Part shown: positions 1 to 11,315 of the stretch, piece by piece
Numbering within the stretch: position 1 is the first letter of the stretch
Layout of the letters: every line of letters begins with the position of its first letter
Source of the DNA: Monosporascus cannonballus
Lineage: Eukaryota; Ascomycota; Sordariomycetes; Xylariales
DNA: 64,000 nt
NCBI GenBank assembly: GCA_004154925.1
Contig: QJNS01000013.1
Location: 434,001-498,000 of the forward strand
Reading direction: 5' to 3'
The notes under the pieces: model-generated
Database searches by the model: none
The model's input: the letters and a program-made list of their open reading frames with translations, nothing else
What the model was told of the DNA's origin: nothing
Position numbers and translations under genes: made by a program

Positions 1-1482
1 GACATTCACAGTCAACAACTGCACAATCCCGCCGATCCTATTACGAACGCTCCCTGGGCTCACGACATGCATGAAACTGTAGCTCAGCCTTTGCCTGCAA
101 GGCAACCACGGCAACCGTTCATCGACGATGGTCCCCCTAACGGCGATGGCTACATTCCTACCTGCCCTAACAGCTCCAGTCCGATCAACCGACACATGGC
201 CACGGAGAAGGTGCTGGGAAACGTGCAGATCAGGGTTTATATACCCTCGATGAAAGAGCCGGTCGTGTTCTCGAGCATATCAGTAAAGCAGTACACGAAA
301 TTGCCGGACCACCGACCACCCTTGCGACGCGATAAGCCTGTTCGCATCTCCCTACCAGACCTACCTCCTCGATTCCGTTTCCCGGCCGAAGACAGGTCCT
401 TTATCTTCATCCCTCGGGCACTACGTCCGAATCAACAACGGCTAAGGGGCAAGCCAAGGTCAGGTCTCGGCTCCATTGGCGGCTTTTCAAGGAGGACGAG
501 CGTTTTTGGGGGCAGTTACTATGGTGGCAGCGTTTATTCCCCAAGCGTTGCTGCTATGAGTCGTCGTTCCTCGATCGCACCAGATATGAGCAGGGACTTC
601 ATAGTGTCTCCTTCGGGTTCGGCCATCTCCCGACCTCCGCTTCCTCTCGACTCGGCACGACCTGTGGTCAGGCTACCTCCGCAGAGCAGACAGGAACAGC
701 AAAGGACTGTTCTGGATGGGGTAGTAGCAGAGCAACCTGCCGAAGCGGTGCAGCCCACGATTAGTGACTTACCACAGCCTCAGACGCACCCTCTCCCTCA
801 GAAGCCCGCTTTCCACGAAAACCGGCCCGCATCCATTCCTATGCATCAACCTCGGCCTCAGAAGACCGTATCCGTAGCAGACATCGAATCACCAACAGTG
901 CAACAGACCCAATCTCAGCCGTACGAACAGGCATTTCACCAGCAAGTACCCGTTCAGGTATCCAATGGCTTGGGTCAGGATTCGCACGCACGCCATCCGT
1001 CTTATCCCTCTCGGCACTCCACAGGCACTCCGCTTTCGCAGATACCCGAGCGCGCTATTCATGCCGCCCCTTTCCAACCTCAACCAGCTCAGTACGCTCA
1101 GCAGACCTATTACCCGCCCTACCAGATGGGCCTGACCCCACAGGCATATTATTATCCTCAACCTGGCTATCCTGGCACGATGGCTCCTTCGGCCGCCGCA
1201 CCTCCTTTCGTCCCAGGGTTACAACAGGGTCAGCCTCAGAGCGAACCCTCTGCCAACCAGCCCGGCGGACAGGCCCAGCCAGGCTCAAATCTTGTTGCCC
1301 AAGAAGTCAATGGCATGGTATACTACTATGATGCTTCTCAGCTAGCGCCGGTGTCAACATATCCGCCTTACTCACCTCCGCAGGGCTATCCAATGGCTGG
1401 CGGCATGAACGGCATGGTTACCGGCCCGGATGGTTACTACTATCCCCCGTCAGGGCCCGGAGTCGTTTATTACCCGCAATGA
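1..1482 (+). CDS. Probable Btz (CASC3/Barentsz)-domain protein, 3' part
   Basis: The frame is open from the first base, so the gene starts outside the window; 493 codons remain and the stop is TGA at 1480-1482. The beginning (PWAHDMHE), a conserved block around residues 65-145 (LGNVQIRVYIPS, KQYTKLPDHRPPLRRDKPVR, DRSFIFIPRALRPNQQ) and a serine-rich stretch with SRRTSVFGGS and SRRSSI resemble, from memory, fungal proteins annotated with the Btz domain that binds the exon-junction-complex helicase eIF4AIII. The second half is low-complexity, rich in Pro, Gln and Tyr (YYYPQPGYPG, GYYYPPSG), as expected for a disordered RNA-binding tail. No intron is visible in the part present. If the call is right, it acts in mRNA surveillance or localisation. 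It could instead be another disordered RNA-associated protein, because the core Btz domain lies upstream. Confidence 0.62.
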   Translation, partial: DIHSQQLHNPADPITNAPWAHDMHETVAQPLPARQPRQPFIDDGPPNGDGYIPTCPNSSSPINRHMATEKVLGNVQIRVYIPSMKEPVVFSSISVKQYTKLPDHRPPLRRDKPVRISLPDLPPRFRFPAEDRSFIFIPRALRPNQQRLRGKPRSGLGSIGGFSRRTSVFGGSYYGGSVYSPSVAAMSRRSSIAPDMSRDFIVSPSGSAISRPPLPLDSARPVVRLPPQSRQEQQRTVLDGVVAEQPAEAVQPTISDLPQPQTHPLPQKPAFHENRPASIPMHQPRPQKTVSVADIESPTVQQTQSQPYEQAFHQQVPVQVSNGLGQDSHARHPSYPSRHSTGTPLSQIPERAIHAAPFQPQPAQYAQQTYYPPYQMGLTPQAYYYPQPGYPGTMAPSAAAPPFVPGLQQGQPQSEPSANQPGGQAQPGSNLVAQEVNGMVYYYDASQLAPVSTYPPYSPPQGYPMAGGMNGMVTGPDGYYYPPSGPGVVYYPQ

Positions 1483-3789
1483 TTGGCATCAGCTCCGGCG
1501 ACTGCTTTCGACGTTATTGATTTTAATTCCGTACCTTCTCTTCCAGCGATGCCACCATCCTAGTATGCCCGTACTGAAGCGCCATGCCAGACTCCTGACC
1601 TACTCTACGTCGAATCATGATCTAGCCGGTTGGCCTGGATACTCACCTTTGGATTCCCTGTGTGTTCCCGTCCCCGCAGTCTCATGGCCGGGCACACGAG
1701 GAACGCAACTCAAGTTTAGAGCGTCAGCGATCGTCTTACGCTATCGGTGTTGGTTTTCAGCTCACGTACTTCTTTTCGCCTCACCGGCCGTGGATTCCAT
1801 CTTGCACTGGCGTTTCTTGGAGTTTACGATCATTACGTACGTTTATGATTCAACACGGAACGCAGACGAAGCAAGATAGCTGAGGGAGAGAAGGGAGGGA
1901 GGAACGAGGCAACAAAGGAATGCGTGTGACAAGTGGTTGGTAGTGGCGGTACGCGTTCATTTGAGAAAGCTAGTCGACTGACTGCTATCATCATCGGCCC
2001 GAATGTGGGCCCGGTGACGGGGAGTGCGCAGAGCAACAGTCGAAAGATGACCAGGGAGGGGAACGAGGTGGGAAGTAGATGATCAAGTAACGCCGTACGA
2101 CGGCTGAGGGAAGTAGGAAACCTAAAGCATCCGCCTACCTCCTACTTCCGGTTGATCTCTTAATGCAACGCGTGAATTCCTGCTTATGGGACGTAGAGCC
2201 GTTTATACAAGCTGTCTCCTGTTTGTAACAGGGTGCAGAGACGCCCGCGCTTGGGGCACTTGTGCATCCAAACTGCGATTAAGACCTGGTATCTTAGCAG
2301 CAGTAATCGCACAGTAACCACCTTCCAGAGATATCCACGCTAGGCCTCACTGTGTGAGTAAGCACCAGCACTCCTCGTTGATCACTACAGCCGAACGTGT
2401 GTATATGCCCCCGGTTTCTGTATAATCCGGTTCGTCCATCCGTTCGTCAAGCACCGAGTCTTCCTTCCCCTATTTAGCTAGCAACCCAGCTGTCCAGAGA
2501 CACATCTTGCTGTGGCTGCTACTGGCGACCCGGCTGCCAAGAACCCAACGCGGCAGTCACCCCTCGATGCGCCGTCGGTGCATCTCCCTGGTCGTCCTGT
2601 AGCCGTTGGCTACGCGACCTCTTATTCGATGGAAGATACCGAGAACGCATCATGCATATTTGTTCAGTGGAATACTTTGCTTAGCTCGGTCCCGGTTATT
2701 ATACCTAGCGTACGCGCCCCCCTTTCGCCGAACCGAACCAAGCCCGGGGGACCCTACGCTGTACCCGCTCGCGCCACGGGAGCTTCTGCCTTTTGCGTCA
2801 TGTTTCTTGGAGATCTGTTAGCAGCGTCAACTCTCCGGCGTCGCGAAACGCGGATCCTCCTAACGAACAGCCGCATCATTTTTCCTTCACCCCCACCCCC
2901 CTTAGAGATCAGGAACCGATGGTTACCGGGAAGGGGGGGCCCGGGCCTGGGGGAATAAATCCATTAACGCGCGTCGGCAGGCTCAAGTTTCACGGCGGGA
3001 GATAATGTTCTCTCAGGCACTAGATGACGAATGCTGACTACACCGATGCCCCCAGGGGATGCGGATGTATCCGAGCAGCAGCAGCCGGGCCTGTAGGGAT
3101 TGCCGGACCGGGCCGGATGGGATAGGGGAGGCCGATTTACCGCTCAATTGCACTAGTCACGAAATACACACATGCGTACCCCTGGCGCAAGAACTGTAGC
3201 CTAGCAGGTTAGACTCCTTTCGAAATTTATCATACGGGTCTATTCCCGTCCATACTTTAATGCATGTGATAGTTGGCTTGCCCTTTTAGCATATGAGAGA
3301 ACTATATCCCATGCTGTCCGGGTCAAGCCGTTATATACAGAAACTTGGTTGGAGGAAGCCGAGTTGATGCCATCAACCCTTTTTCGCCCTCGTTGAGCTG
3401 CTTGCTTACGTACACTTCCTCATGGGAGGTACTATGGTCGAGGAATATGTAGGCTGCTGTCATCGGCAACACTGGTTTGCTTCCAGTCAAGCGTCGCCAA
3501 TCCGGGGTCAACACCAAAGGCATAGGACATGTAAGGGATAAATGCCGTCCAACCCACCATGTCAAGCGACGGGGAGAAGGTAGGAGGGAAGATATACATG
3601 TATTGCATTCTAGTTAACCATAAAGAGAGCAACCCAAGCATTAACGCCCTCGGTCCGGAATTTCTAGGTGGTCGTGTGTCCCTGCCCTCCTTCAAACTGC
3701 ACGGTTTGTCTTCTTCCCAGTAGCAACAATTTTTACAGCCCGTCCGAACATCCTCCTTGATGAAATGCTTACTCTAGACCTGGATTCTA
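1483..3789. other. Intergenic, convergent 3' regions
   Basis: The stretch lies between the Btz-like gene (+) and the aspartic-protease relic (-), so it should hold two 3' UTRs. Short open frames exist (for example 2512-2958), but they show no recognisable domain and no consistent codon bias. I see no gene, RNA or mobile element. Confidence 0.5.
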
Positions 3790-5536
3790 TTACAACGCGA
3801 GCAACTCGATGCTGGTTATCCTCTCGCTGGCGGCCGAGGCCTCGGGCAGCTCCAGGGTCTGTGTCTTCTCGAGCTTGGGAACATCGCCGAAGCGTTTGTT
3901 GCCTTGGTCCCAGATCTAGCAGTATATGTGATCAGCTCACTAGCTAGCAAACCACATAGATAGCCTTCCTAGTAATAGAGCGGCAACTTACAGCATACAT
4001 GCTCTTCAAGACGACGTCCCCCAGGATGTCAAAAGGCAGATTCCCTCGGCTCTGAACGCCTCCGTACCAGCTGCCGCCCTCAATGGGAGCGAAGATTAAG
4101 TCCTCCTTCTGAATGAGGAAGTTCTTACCAACGATATCTATCTTGAACTCGGGGAGTTCCTCCAATGATAGATTGCTCGGAACAACATAACCCTGATTGG
4201 AGTAGTCGTAAGCAGCCCCTGGGATCTTGGCATACAAGGCATCGACAACCTCGTCAGACATGAGTGCTAGGGATGTTCCCGTATCCATAATGGCTGTATT
4301 GCCGTCTAGTGACACCTTCTGGTCGTTGATTGAGACATATTCCGAAGAGACCGACCAGAAGCCTGCGGAATTGTCGATGGGGGTCCAGTGGATCTCTTCA
4401 CCCAGCTCCTTGAGCAGATCCTGATCGATGTACCCGAAAGTGAAGAATGAGTCTTTATCCTTGTCGCGGCCGCTGTAGAATGCTGAAGTGAATAGCTCGG
4501 CCTCCTTCGGGATGTCTTGCTGCTTGATCATATTCTCGACGGGCGTGCTTGCGGATCAGGCGTTCCGTGATCCGTGACCGCGTTGATCTTACTCCAAGCC
4601 AAGCCGAGCAGGCCATCTCCGGTTCCCTCGCCGAATTGAGGGGATACTTCCAATGCGACCTCGATAGTTTGGTGCTCAACGGAGAGCCCACCGACGTCAA
4701 GCGTGTCAGTACCAACGCTCCCAGAAGCAGTTGAGCCATCTCCATACTATATCACAATTAGATCAGTAACGCCTCCATATGCGCAGTCTTGGGAACAACA
4801 CAGAGTCCCCGGCAATATCCGACGTGACTCGAACACTAAGTGATCCTATATCGAACTACGCGCTCTCTGTAGGCGCTAAGAATAAAATGAAAAGGCTTTA
4901 GGTGCTAACCTGGATTTTCCATGTCTTTCCTGGAAGCCCCTTGTAAGCAATAGAGTTCTTCGGGTCAAACAGGCTGTGTCACTGGTGGTATTGCTGCTTC
5001 ACCGCAGGGGATAGGAGCTGTGGAACATTAGCTTGTCTCGAGCAATCCCCTTGATAACTGAACTGGAAAACACTCATAGGCGTGCCCGAGGCACGAGTAG
5101 ATGTATGAAGAGACGGCAGCATAAGGATACTTACCCAAGTGTCAGCCGAACCTGTATCCGGGTCGAGCATCAGATTCTGACGAGGAGTGCCAATAGAGAC
5201 TCTGATAAGATACATGGAGTCATATTGTTGGTCTTCGGCGGTCACCTCGCCTGTCCGGGTATCATCTCCTTCAGCAAGCCTCTTGCGTAGACGTCGGTCC
5301 TGACGTTCACGGCCACCAAAGACGGCTCTGACCTTCTCAGGGATAGTGCCAGCTTCCGGGGGCACCTCGACGTAGTGATACGGACCAGGTTTCGTGGGCT
5401 CGAAACCGAATCTATTGAGGAGGTAGACATAGGACTTAGTACCATGGCGCTGATAGTTCTTGTTGTGGACCACCTTGATCTTTTGGAGACCATGTGTCTC
5501 TTTGTGCTTGTTCTGGGCGGCGAAGATGGCTTCCAT
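3790..5536 (-). pseudogene. Pepsin-like aspartic protease (A1), probably disrupted
   Basis: Four exons fit splice consensus: 5536-5135, 5017-4910, 4746-3992 and 3915-3790. Together they spell a fungal penicillopepsin/aspergillopepsin-type protease: a propeptide-like start ([40 protein letters not shown]), the first catalytic motif DTGS, the flap YGDGSTASG, and the second catalytic motif MDTGTSL. No signal peptide is seen; the start is the ATG in context CCACCATGG. Two lesions break it. An in-frame TGA at 4979-4981 comes just before HSLFDPKNS. A one-base shift near 4541-4548 separates the DGLLGLAW segment from the second half, and exon 3 is 755 nt, not a multiple of three. Changes beside the first active site ([11 protein letters not shown], where the family usually has F and L) also suggest relaxed constraint. 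A sequencing error could explain one lesion, less easily both. Confidence 0.8.
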
Positions 5537-6963
5537 GGTGGCTGGCTGCTGTGTACTGGGGTAGACCGAGTATCAAGATACAGTATTGGGCGTGGAAGCA
5601 GAACAGACGCAGCGAATAAGCGGTTCCTCAATGGAAGAATTCGGATAATAAAATGATGTTGAATAAATTCTTGAGCGTCTGGAGGTGGATAATGAAGAAG
5701 CAGAAATTAGGGAGGGAATAAGAGAAGAGAATCCTCTTTTAAGTAGGAGGGTTAATGTACCTGAAGTCGCACAACGATACAGAAGGCGCGACGAATTTAT
5801 CAGAAGCAACTACCGCCTCAACTGAAGGCGGATTCGATCGGTCATTTCGTTCCGGAAGGCACAAGCGTCCGATAGCTGGGAGAGGAGGCCGTGACATCAG
5901 CAGGTGCAACAGGAAGGAGTCACTGAGTTCCTCATGACCTTGGGCACACTCTAAACTGAAACTACCTAGGTAATCAGATACCTAGGTATGTTTAGGTATA
6001 AGGCATACCTGTTCTGTCATGATGGGTGCAGTTTCTCTTTTATACTATGCAGACACGAGCTACTTGTGGCTCGATGCTTTCTCTATACGTTCTTACCTCG
6101 ACCGTCAGACATTCGTTCAACTTCCCCTTGATCGTGGGGTCCCTACCTTCGATGCAAGCCAAGTCTCCAAGTTGTAGTTGGTAGGATTGGAGCAATTCGA
6201 AGCCAAGCCGCCCGAAGAAATAAGTCTAAAGGACGGGAAGCCAGCACCGGACCTCAGGGGTAACAAGAGAACCCGGAATCTGCTATGACAAACAGTGCTG
6301 GATTCAAGCTCTATCATCACCAACCACTATGCCTTCGTCCCAGCTGAGAAGGCAGCAAAGCATGCCCTCGGCGGCTGTGATTTTGATCCAGGATTGTGGT
6401 TGCTAATGGTTACTGCATCTCGGATTTCCGACACCATGTAATCATAGCTAACGAGAATCCCAAAATTTTTTGCCAGTGCCAGAATGTCTACCACCTGAGC
6501 ATCAGTCAGTAACAAGTATCGTAGCCATCCTATTGCTAGCCGGAAGTTCTGGCAAATCTATCTCGCCTCAGGCACACACCTACAGTCTTGCTGCAAGCAA
6601 ACTGATCACATCCACGCGCACACAAACAAACAAACACGCGCCCTTCCTTTGTCAGACACCCACCATCCATTTATTTCGTGCCGCGTGCTACAGATGATTT
6701 AACATGCTATTGAGCTTAATCTGCTCATTTCCGCATGTCAGATATAATATTCTATCCGGTACGTGTACTATCACCGCTGAAGGAGATCACTCAGTGTTGA
6801 GCGTGACTATGTCACAATGAATGGCCCTGATCTTATGCGCTGCCTCAATACCAGTATCTCTATCTTGTTCGAGACTGAGGCCTATCTTCGTTGTCCGCTA
6901 ACGTTACTACTGTCTTTTTCCATAGCCCCTAGATGGGCAGCTGTGGCAGTCTAGGTACCAAAA
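5537..6963. other. Divergent intergenic / promoter region
   Basis: This upstream region is shared by the protease relic (-) and the oxygenase gene (+). Apart from the palindromes at 5963-5989, I see no gene. Short frames such as 6327-6515 have no recognisable content. Confidence 0.5.
5963..5989. promoter_or_regulatory. Paired CCTAGG-centred palindromes
   Basis: A perfect 10-base palindrome TACCTAGGTA (5963-5972) is followed six bases later by the 12-base palindrome ATACCTAGGTAT (5978-5989). They lie in a divergent promoter region. Related words recur upstream of other genes in the window. The function is unknown; a dimeric-factor site or an inherited sequence bias are both possible. Confidence 0.4.
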
Positions 6964-8874
6964 ATGTCATCCGCGGGAGGAGAAGCGCAAGCTTCAGAGC
7001 TGGATGGAACAGTTATCGAGTTACTATTAGCAGAGAAGAACTCCGCAAGACCCAGAATACCGGCATTGCAGGATTTGAGCCCAGCCGAAAGAGCTCAGAC
7101 GAACCTCGTTGATATCGACAAACTGAATCTCACAATTCCCGGAGACCCGTACGGCAAAAAGTACAGGTGGGCAGGGAATGTTAGTCATCTCGAGGGTAGG
7201 AGGATGGTAAGTTCATATTGTCACTTAGGCCTTGCTGACTCTTCATTGTTCGCTTACGGGATATAGAGTCCTCTCATGAATAAAATTTTCGAGCGACTCA
7301 ATACCATCACCCCGGCCGAGAATGAGACGGTGCAACAGCTACAAACCTTTCTACATGGAGTCCGCAACCAAGGCAAGAAGGAGTTAGTCGCAAAGCTCGA
7401 GGAACAGACGAAAATTTCTCCAGTAGTCATCCAAGATGATGCCGAACGACTTATCATCAGATGCTACATTGACCAGAAAAATCGCTGGACTGCCCGCCTA
7501 ATTGAGATCCGAGGTGTAGACGTGCAAGATAGGGACTCCTTCGAAACACAGCAGTCAAAGCAGTTCGACCAGCAAGCCGAGACATGCCTTGGGGAAGAGA
7601 AAGTACCGTCCTCCACCATAAAGTTCATAATCGCTCAATGGCTAAGCGCTCCGGCGGGTGAAGTTAAGCAACCTAGCGAGCAGTCGTTGTATGAGCTTAG
7701 AACCAAAGCCCAAGAGAACTACTGGATGCATATGAACCATGCTGAAAGAACGTCTGTTCGCTTCTTATCCAAACTGGGCACTCCGAGTCTGCGGGAAGCG
7801 TTCGGAGTCATCGAGAAGGTTTGGAAACCCGCTTGGGAGAAGGAGTGCTTTCATCCCGACTATTTCCGTCAATATAAACTTGATGAGATCATATCCAAAC
7901 AGCTACTGCCGCTTTATGGCGAACACATCATTGTTGCAACCAGTAAAAATGGAGAGGTTCTGTTTGCCAGTATCGAGAATCTTCAACAGCGTCTCTGGGG
8001 ACAAACTTCATTGGAGCTGCAGACTCGATTTATCGACATGTGGGCTCATCTCACGCCCCTGCCGGACCCTGAAACCAAGAGACACCAGGTGGACAACTAT
8101 GTGAGGAAGCTTCATCCCTCCTTGGATATGGCGAAAGTCGACGTGGTCGGATTGCAAAAGGCCCGGATGTGCATAGCGCACTACGGGACGTGGTGCACCC
8201 CGACCGACCATGAAGGGGTCCAGCTATACCTGACGGAGGACTCTGTGTTCAGCCGTAGTCGGGGACAGGGGATTGCACAGAGCCAGTTCAGCAACTTGTG
8301 TAAGAGGGTATTTGCAAAAGCATCCAAGACGATGCAGTTTCTGCTGCAAGAACTGGACCCGGAATACCTTTCTGATTGCCGCGAGATCTACAAGGCATTG
8401 CCGCTTGAGAACAGGATTCACTGTCGGGAAGACGGCGGGGAGCACCTCACCCTTTATGCCCTAGGCATCAATCCGCATACGATGCGACACGCGGACACGA
8501 ACGGCATACGAAAGGGTTACGCGGGCCTCCTGACGTTCGGGGACTACGAGGGAGGCAACCTTTGCCTGCCCCAGCTCGGGTTCAAGGTCCCGTACAGGCC
8601 CGGAGCTTGCGCCATCCTGCGTGGTGATAGAATTCAGCATTTCGTCTCGGACTACCGCGGCGGACGATACCTCGTCGTAGGCACGAACCACGAAAAGGTA
8701 AAACGGCACGCTTATCGTCTACTCGGGCGTAGTGTTCTCCGGGATCCAGGGGGCGCAGAAGAGTTAGAGGCGGATTGGTGCGTGAACGAACAGGGAAATG
8801 ACGAGGACGAGGAGATTGCCTACACGAATGAGGAGTTACACGGCGCCGGTGTCCTCCAGGATAGGGGCCCATAA
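6964..8874 (+). CDS. 2-oxoglutarate/Fe(II) oxygenase-like protein
   Basis: Two exons, 6964-7206 and 7267-8874, joined in phase 0 across a 60-bp intron (GTAAGT...ATATAG), give 616 aa. The C-terminal 150 residues look like a double-stranded beta-helix dioxygenase: the metal pair H489-A-D491, then LLTFGDYEGGNLCLPQLGF, then RPGACAILRGDRIQH with distal H539, and R548 in GGRYLVVGTNHE as the likely 2-oxoglutarate contact. The layout recalls the fungal 2OGFeDO group related to TET/JBP oxygenases, but that assignment is from memory. The N-terminal 470 residues are mostly helical in character and are not recognised. The last 30 residues are acidic (NDEDEEIAYTNEE). No signal peptide or membrane segment is seen. 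The substrate cannot be told from sequence. Confidence 0.7.
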
Positions 8875-9571
8875 GAACACAAGCCCATGATTTTATCTAA
8901 GTAACATCGCAGCTGGCGAAGGTGATGAGAGGGCTAAGCGAAGCTGGCGGTCTTAAAAGCCCTGCTGCAGAGTCGACTGGCCACGGATGCGGTTTGGAAA
9001 CGGGGCCAACCGTAATCGCAAATAGTTCAGACGGTGTTTGTTCCCTTATGGAATGTCATGTATCGTGTAGTAACAAACTTCGCTTTATATATACATGCTC
9101 CCAAATAAGGACATATCGCACTCCTTTACCCACTATAGGTTCTTAGATTGCTCATAAATCTCTTCCATAATTCTCTCATTCCTCGCCCACATCCGTCCAT
9201 GAATGCGGTGAGGCGCAGAGAACTAGTGTATAACAGCAGACAACCACATCATTATATACTTCAGCTCCACGTCTCCTCCGGGACGAGCGCGAGTCAGGGA
9301 TAAGCTATATCAAGAACCAAAGAATCCCGATAGAACCTAGACGGAAGAGCATCTCGAGAGGAGCTAGGGAAGTACGCCACTTTGAGAACCGGTATGCTAC
9401 TCGGATGTGTACCTCTAAGCATCCTTCCTATGGCTGATTGCCACGGAGAATTTCTCGGTAAGCCTTGATGAGAACTCAACCATGCAAAGACAGCATTGCT
9501 CGGGCTGGCGTGGTCCAACAAACGCGTCACATGAGCGTCGATGGCTGCAGGCGTGTGGGCTCTCACTTCTC
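8875..9571. other. Intergenic, convergent
   Basis: The stretch lies between the 3' ends of the oxygenase gene (+) and the aminodeoxychorismate lyase gene (-). I see no gene or repeat. Confidence 0.5.
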
Positions 9572-10459
9572 TCACTTGCCCAACTTCACCCTTCCGAACA
9601 TGAAGCCTCGGACTCCGTTACTTATCCAACACTCTTCGCCGTCCACCAGCGAACTGGCCCTGACGTCCTGCTCCGCAACGAGGCCCCTGCTCGTGTTAGT
9701 TCCCGGGTTAAGGGGCTAGCGAGGCGGGGCTACCGCTTACCTTTCGAGAGCCCACCTCCTCGTGGTACCGTCATTGCCACCGCTCCCCCGGTCCGCGGTG
9801 TACTCCCGGGGGACGACCGGGGTGACCCACTTCCCGTCCCGCCAGAAATAACAAGTCGTCAGGCTGCCTTCCATCACCGAACCATCCCGGTGGTTGAACA
9901 GCAGGACCTCCTTACGGTCGGCGGGCGCGAGTCCGGCTCGCACCCGCGCCCCGTCGTACATAGCCCGGCGGGTGGTCTTGTAGTGGGTGAACTCCGACTT
10001 CGCCGTGTGCTGGCTATCGACCAGGATCTCGTACTCGGGAGTCTTAGAGGGGGTCCTACCCGGCTGGGTCTGGGCAGAAGGGGCTTCTTCTCCCGGTCTT
10101 GGCAGGTGTTCCGGGAACAGGTTGTCCAGGGGCGTCTCGGCGACTGGGGATATCTGGTGGCTCAAGACCCCGTCCCGGCTCAGTTCCACTTTGATCCGGT
10201 GCGGCACCCCTGCGAGATCCGCGATGACGGCTTCCAGGTACTCCTCGAGCCTCTTCAGACCCCCGTCGCCGGCGATAACCTCGATTGCGGAAGCCCAGTC
10301 CCAGTACGCAGCTGCTCGCTGTAGGCGATCCCGGTGGAAATCCAGCATGTAGAAGACCGAGGACTTCTGGTTCCACCCCGCGTCGGTGATGCCTTCATCG
10401 GGCACTCTTATGAGCGCCGGGTCATACCGGAGCGAGGTGAACAGCCGGAAGTCTTCCAT
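9572..10459 (-). CDS. ABZ2: Aminodeoxychorismate lyase (class IV aminotransferase fold)
   Basis: Exons 10459-9741 and 9686-9572 (54-bp intron, GTAAGC...GAGCAG) give 277 aa. The fungal Abz2/PabC pattern is clear: MEDFRLFTSLRYDP at the start, the presumed PLP lysine in FTHYKTTRRAMYDGAR, then KEVLLFNHRDGSVMEGSLTTCYF, GGNDGTTRRWALERG across the splice, and a final NGVRGFMFGRV. The enzyme splits 4-amino-4-deoxychorismate into p-aminobenzoate and pyruvate for folate synthesis. I start at the ATG before EDFRLF because the frame further upstream has no ATG, although it stays open about 30 codons more. The middle (PGEEAPSAQTQPGRTPSKTPE) is a low-complexity insertion that varies among fungal homologues. 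It reads away from TOM70. Confidence 0.88.
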
Positions 10460-11315
10460 CCTGGCTCTGGGCGTTGAGGCAGCGGGCCTTCGCAAGTGCT
10501 TACAAAGCGGAGTGTCTGAGAAACCCGATTTTAACTTGTGGCGCTTGGACAATATATATATTCTATTGGCCTAGAGACAGACCACTTCGCTAGATGGTTC
10601 GAGTTAGCTGACAGTTCCAACGGCGTTATTGCCCTTACTACTGTTAGGTGATCGAGATGGATAGAGCATGCTGTTGAGACAAGACTGAGGAATATACAGA
10701 GCAATGCCGCAAAGATGCTCACCTACCTATCTAGGTAGGTACTTACTTACAGCTACATTAAGGGACGAGCATCTCTGGCTCAACACTTCCTTTCCCCATA
10801 TATACTTTGCTTAAGTGACGTATCTCGCGGTATAACGTTCTGAAGGACCTCGGGCATAAGAAGTTCTAGGTACTATCCCAGCTTCTGCTTCTGCACAGTG
10901 GCCGTATGTGGGTGGAATGCTTATATCCGTATATTCGCGTATGCATGGCATGGATGTATTTAGCGACGGGTAGACCAGACACATGTACGTATCGGGCATT
11001 TACTTAAGTGATCTCATACATGGCCTACGTAGGTTAAGGTCCACGGGTCCCACATATGATTCTCTTGGTGGCAGGGACGAAGCCGCCGCCGCAGCTCCAG
11101 TAATAATTAATATCTTTAATTTTTTCGCGTGCATCTGATCAACACCCATACCACCTTGGACGTCGTCACCACCCAAGCCAACAAACACGAAACTTTTAAT
11201 CCCCATCACCCTTTAATCCCGGTGGTATCCCTTTGTTGCCCGGAGAGAGCGGCCTGTTCGTATCTTCCCTTATTGCAACTTGTCCTGCCTTCTCCCGAGC
11301 CGCATAGAGTTGAAT
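10460..11315. other. Divergent intergenic between ABZ2 and TOM70
   Basis: This is an upstream region for both flanking genes. It contains the inverted repeat at 10721-10740 and an A+T-rich patch near 11101-11127. No gene is supported. Confidence 0.5.
10721..10740. promoter_or_regulatory. ACCTACCTA / TAGGTAGGT inverted repeat
   Basis: Two perfect 9-base arms are separated by TC. The repeat lies in the divergent promoter region of ABZ2 and TOM70 and belongs to the same word family as 5963-5989 and 33741-33752. No function is established here. Confidence 0.4.

Noticed and set aside
9482..10324. 280-codon plus-strand frame
   Set aside because: It is antisense to the clear ABZ2 gene and has no recognisable content.
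10460..10552. N-terminal extension of the aminodeoxychorismate lyase
   Set aside because: The frame is open but has no ATG, and the residues do not match the family.
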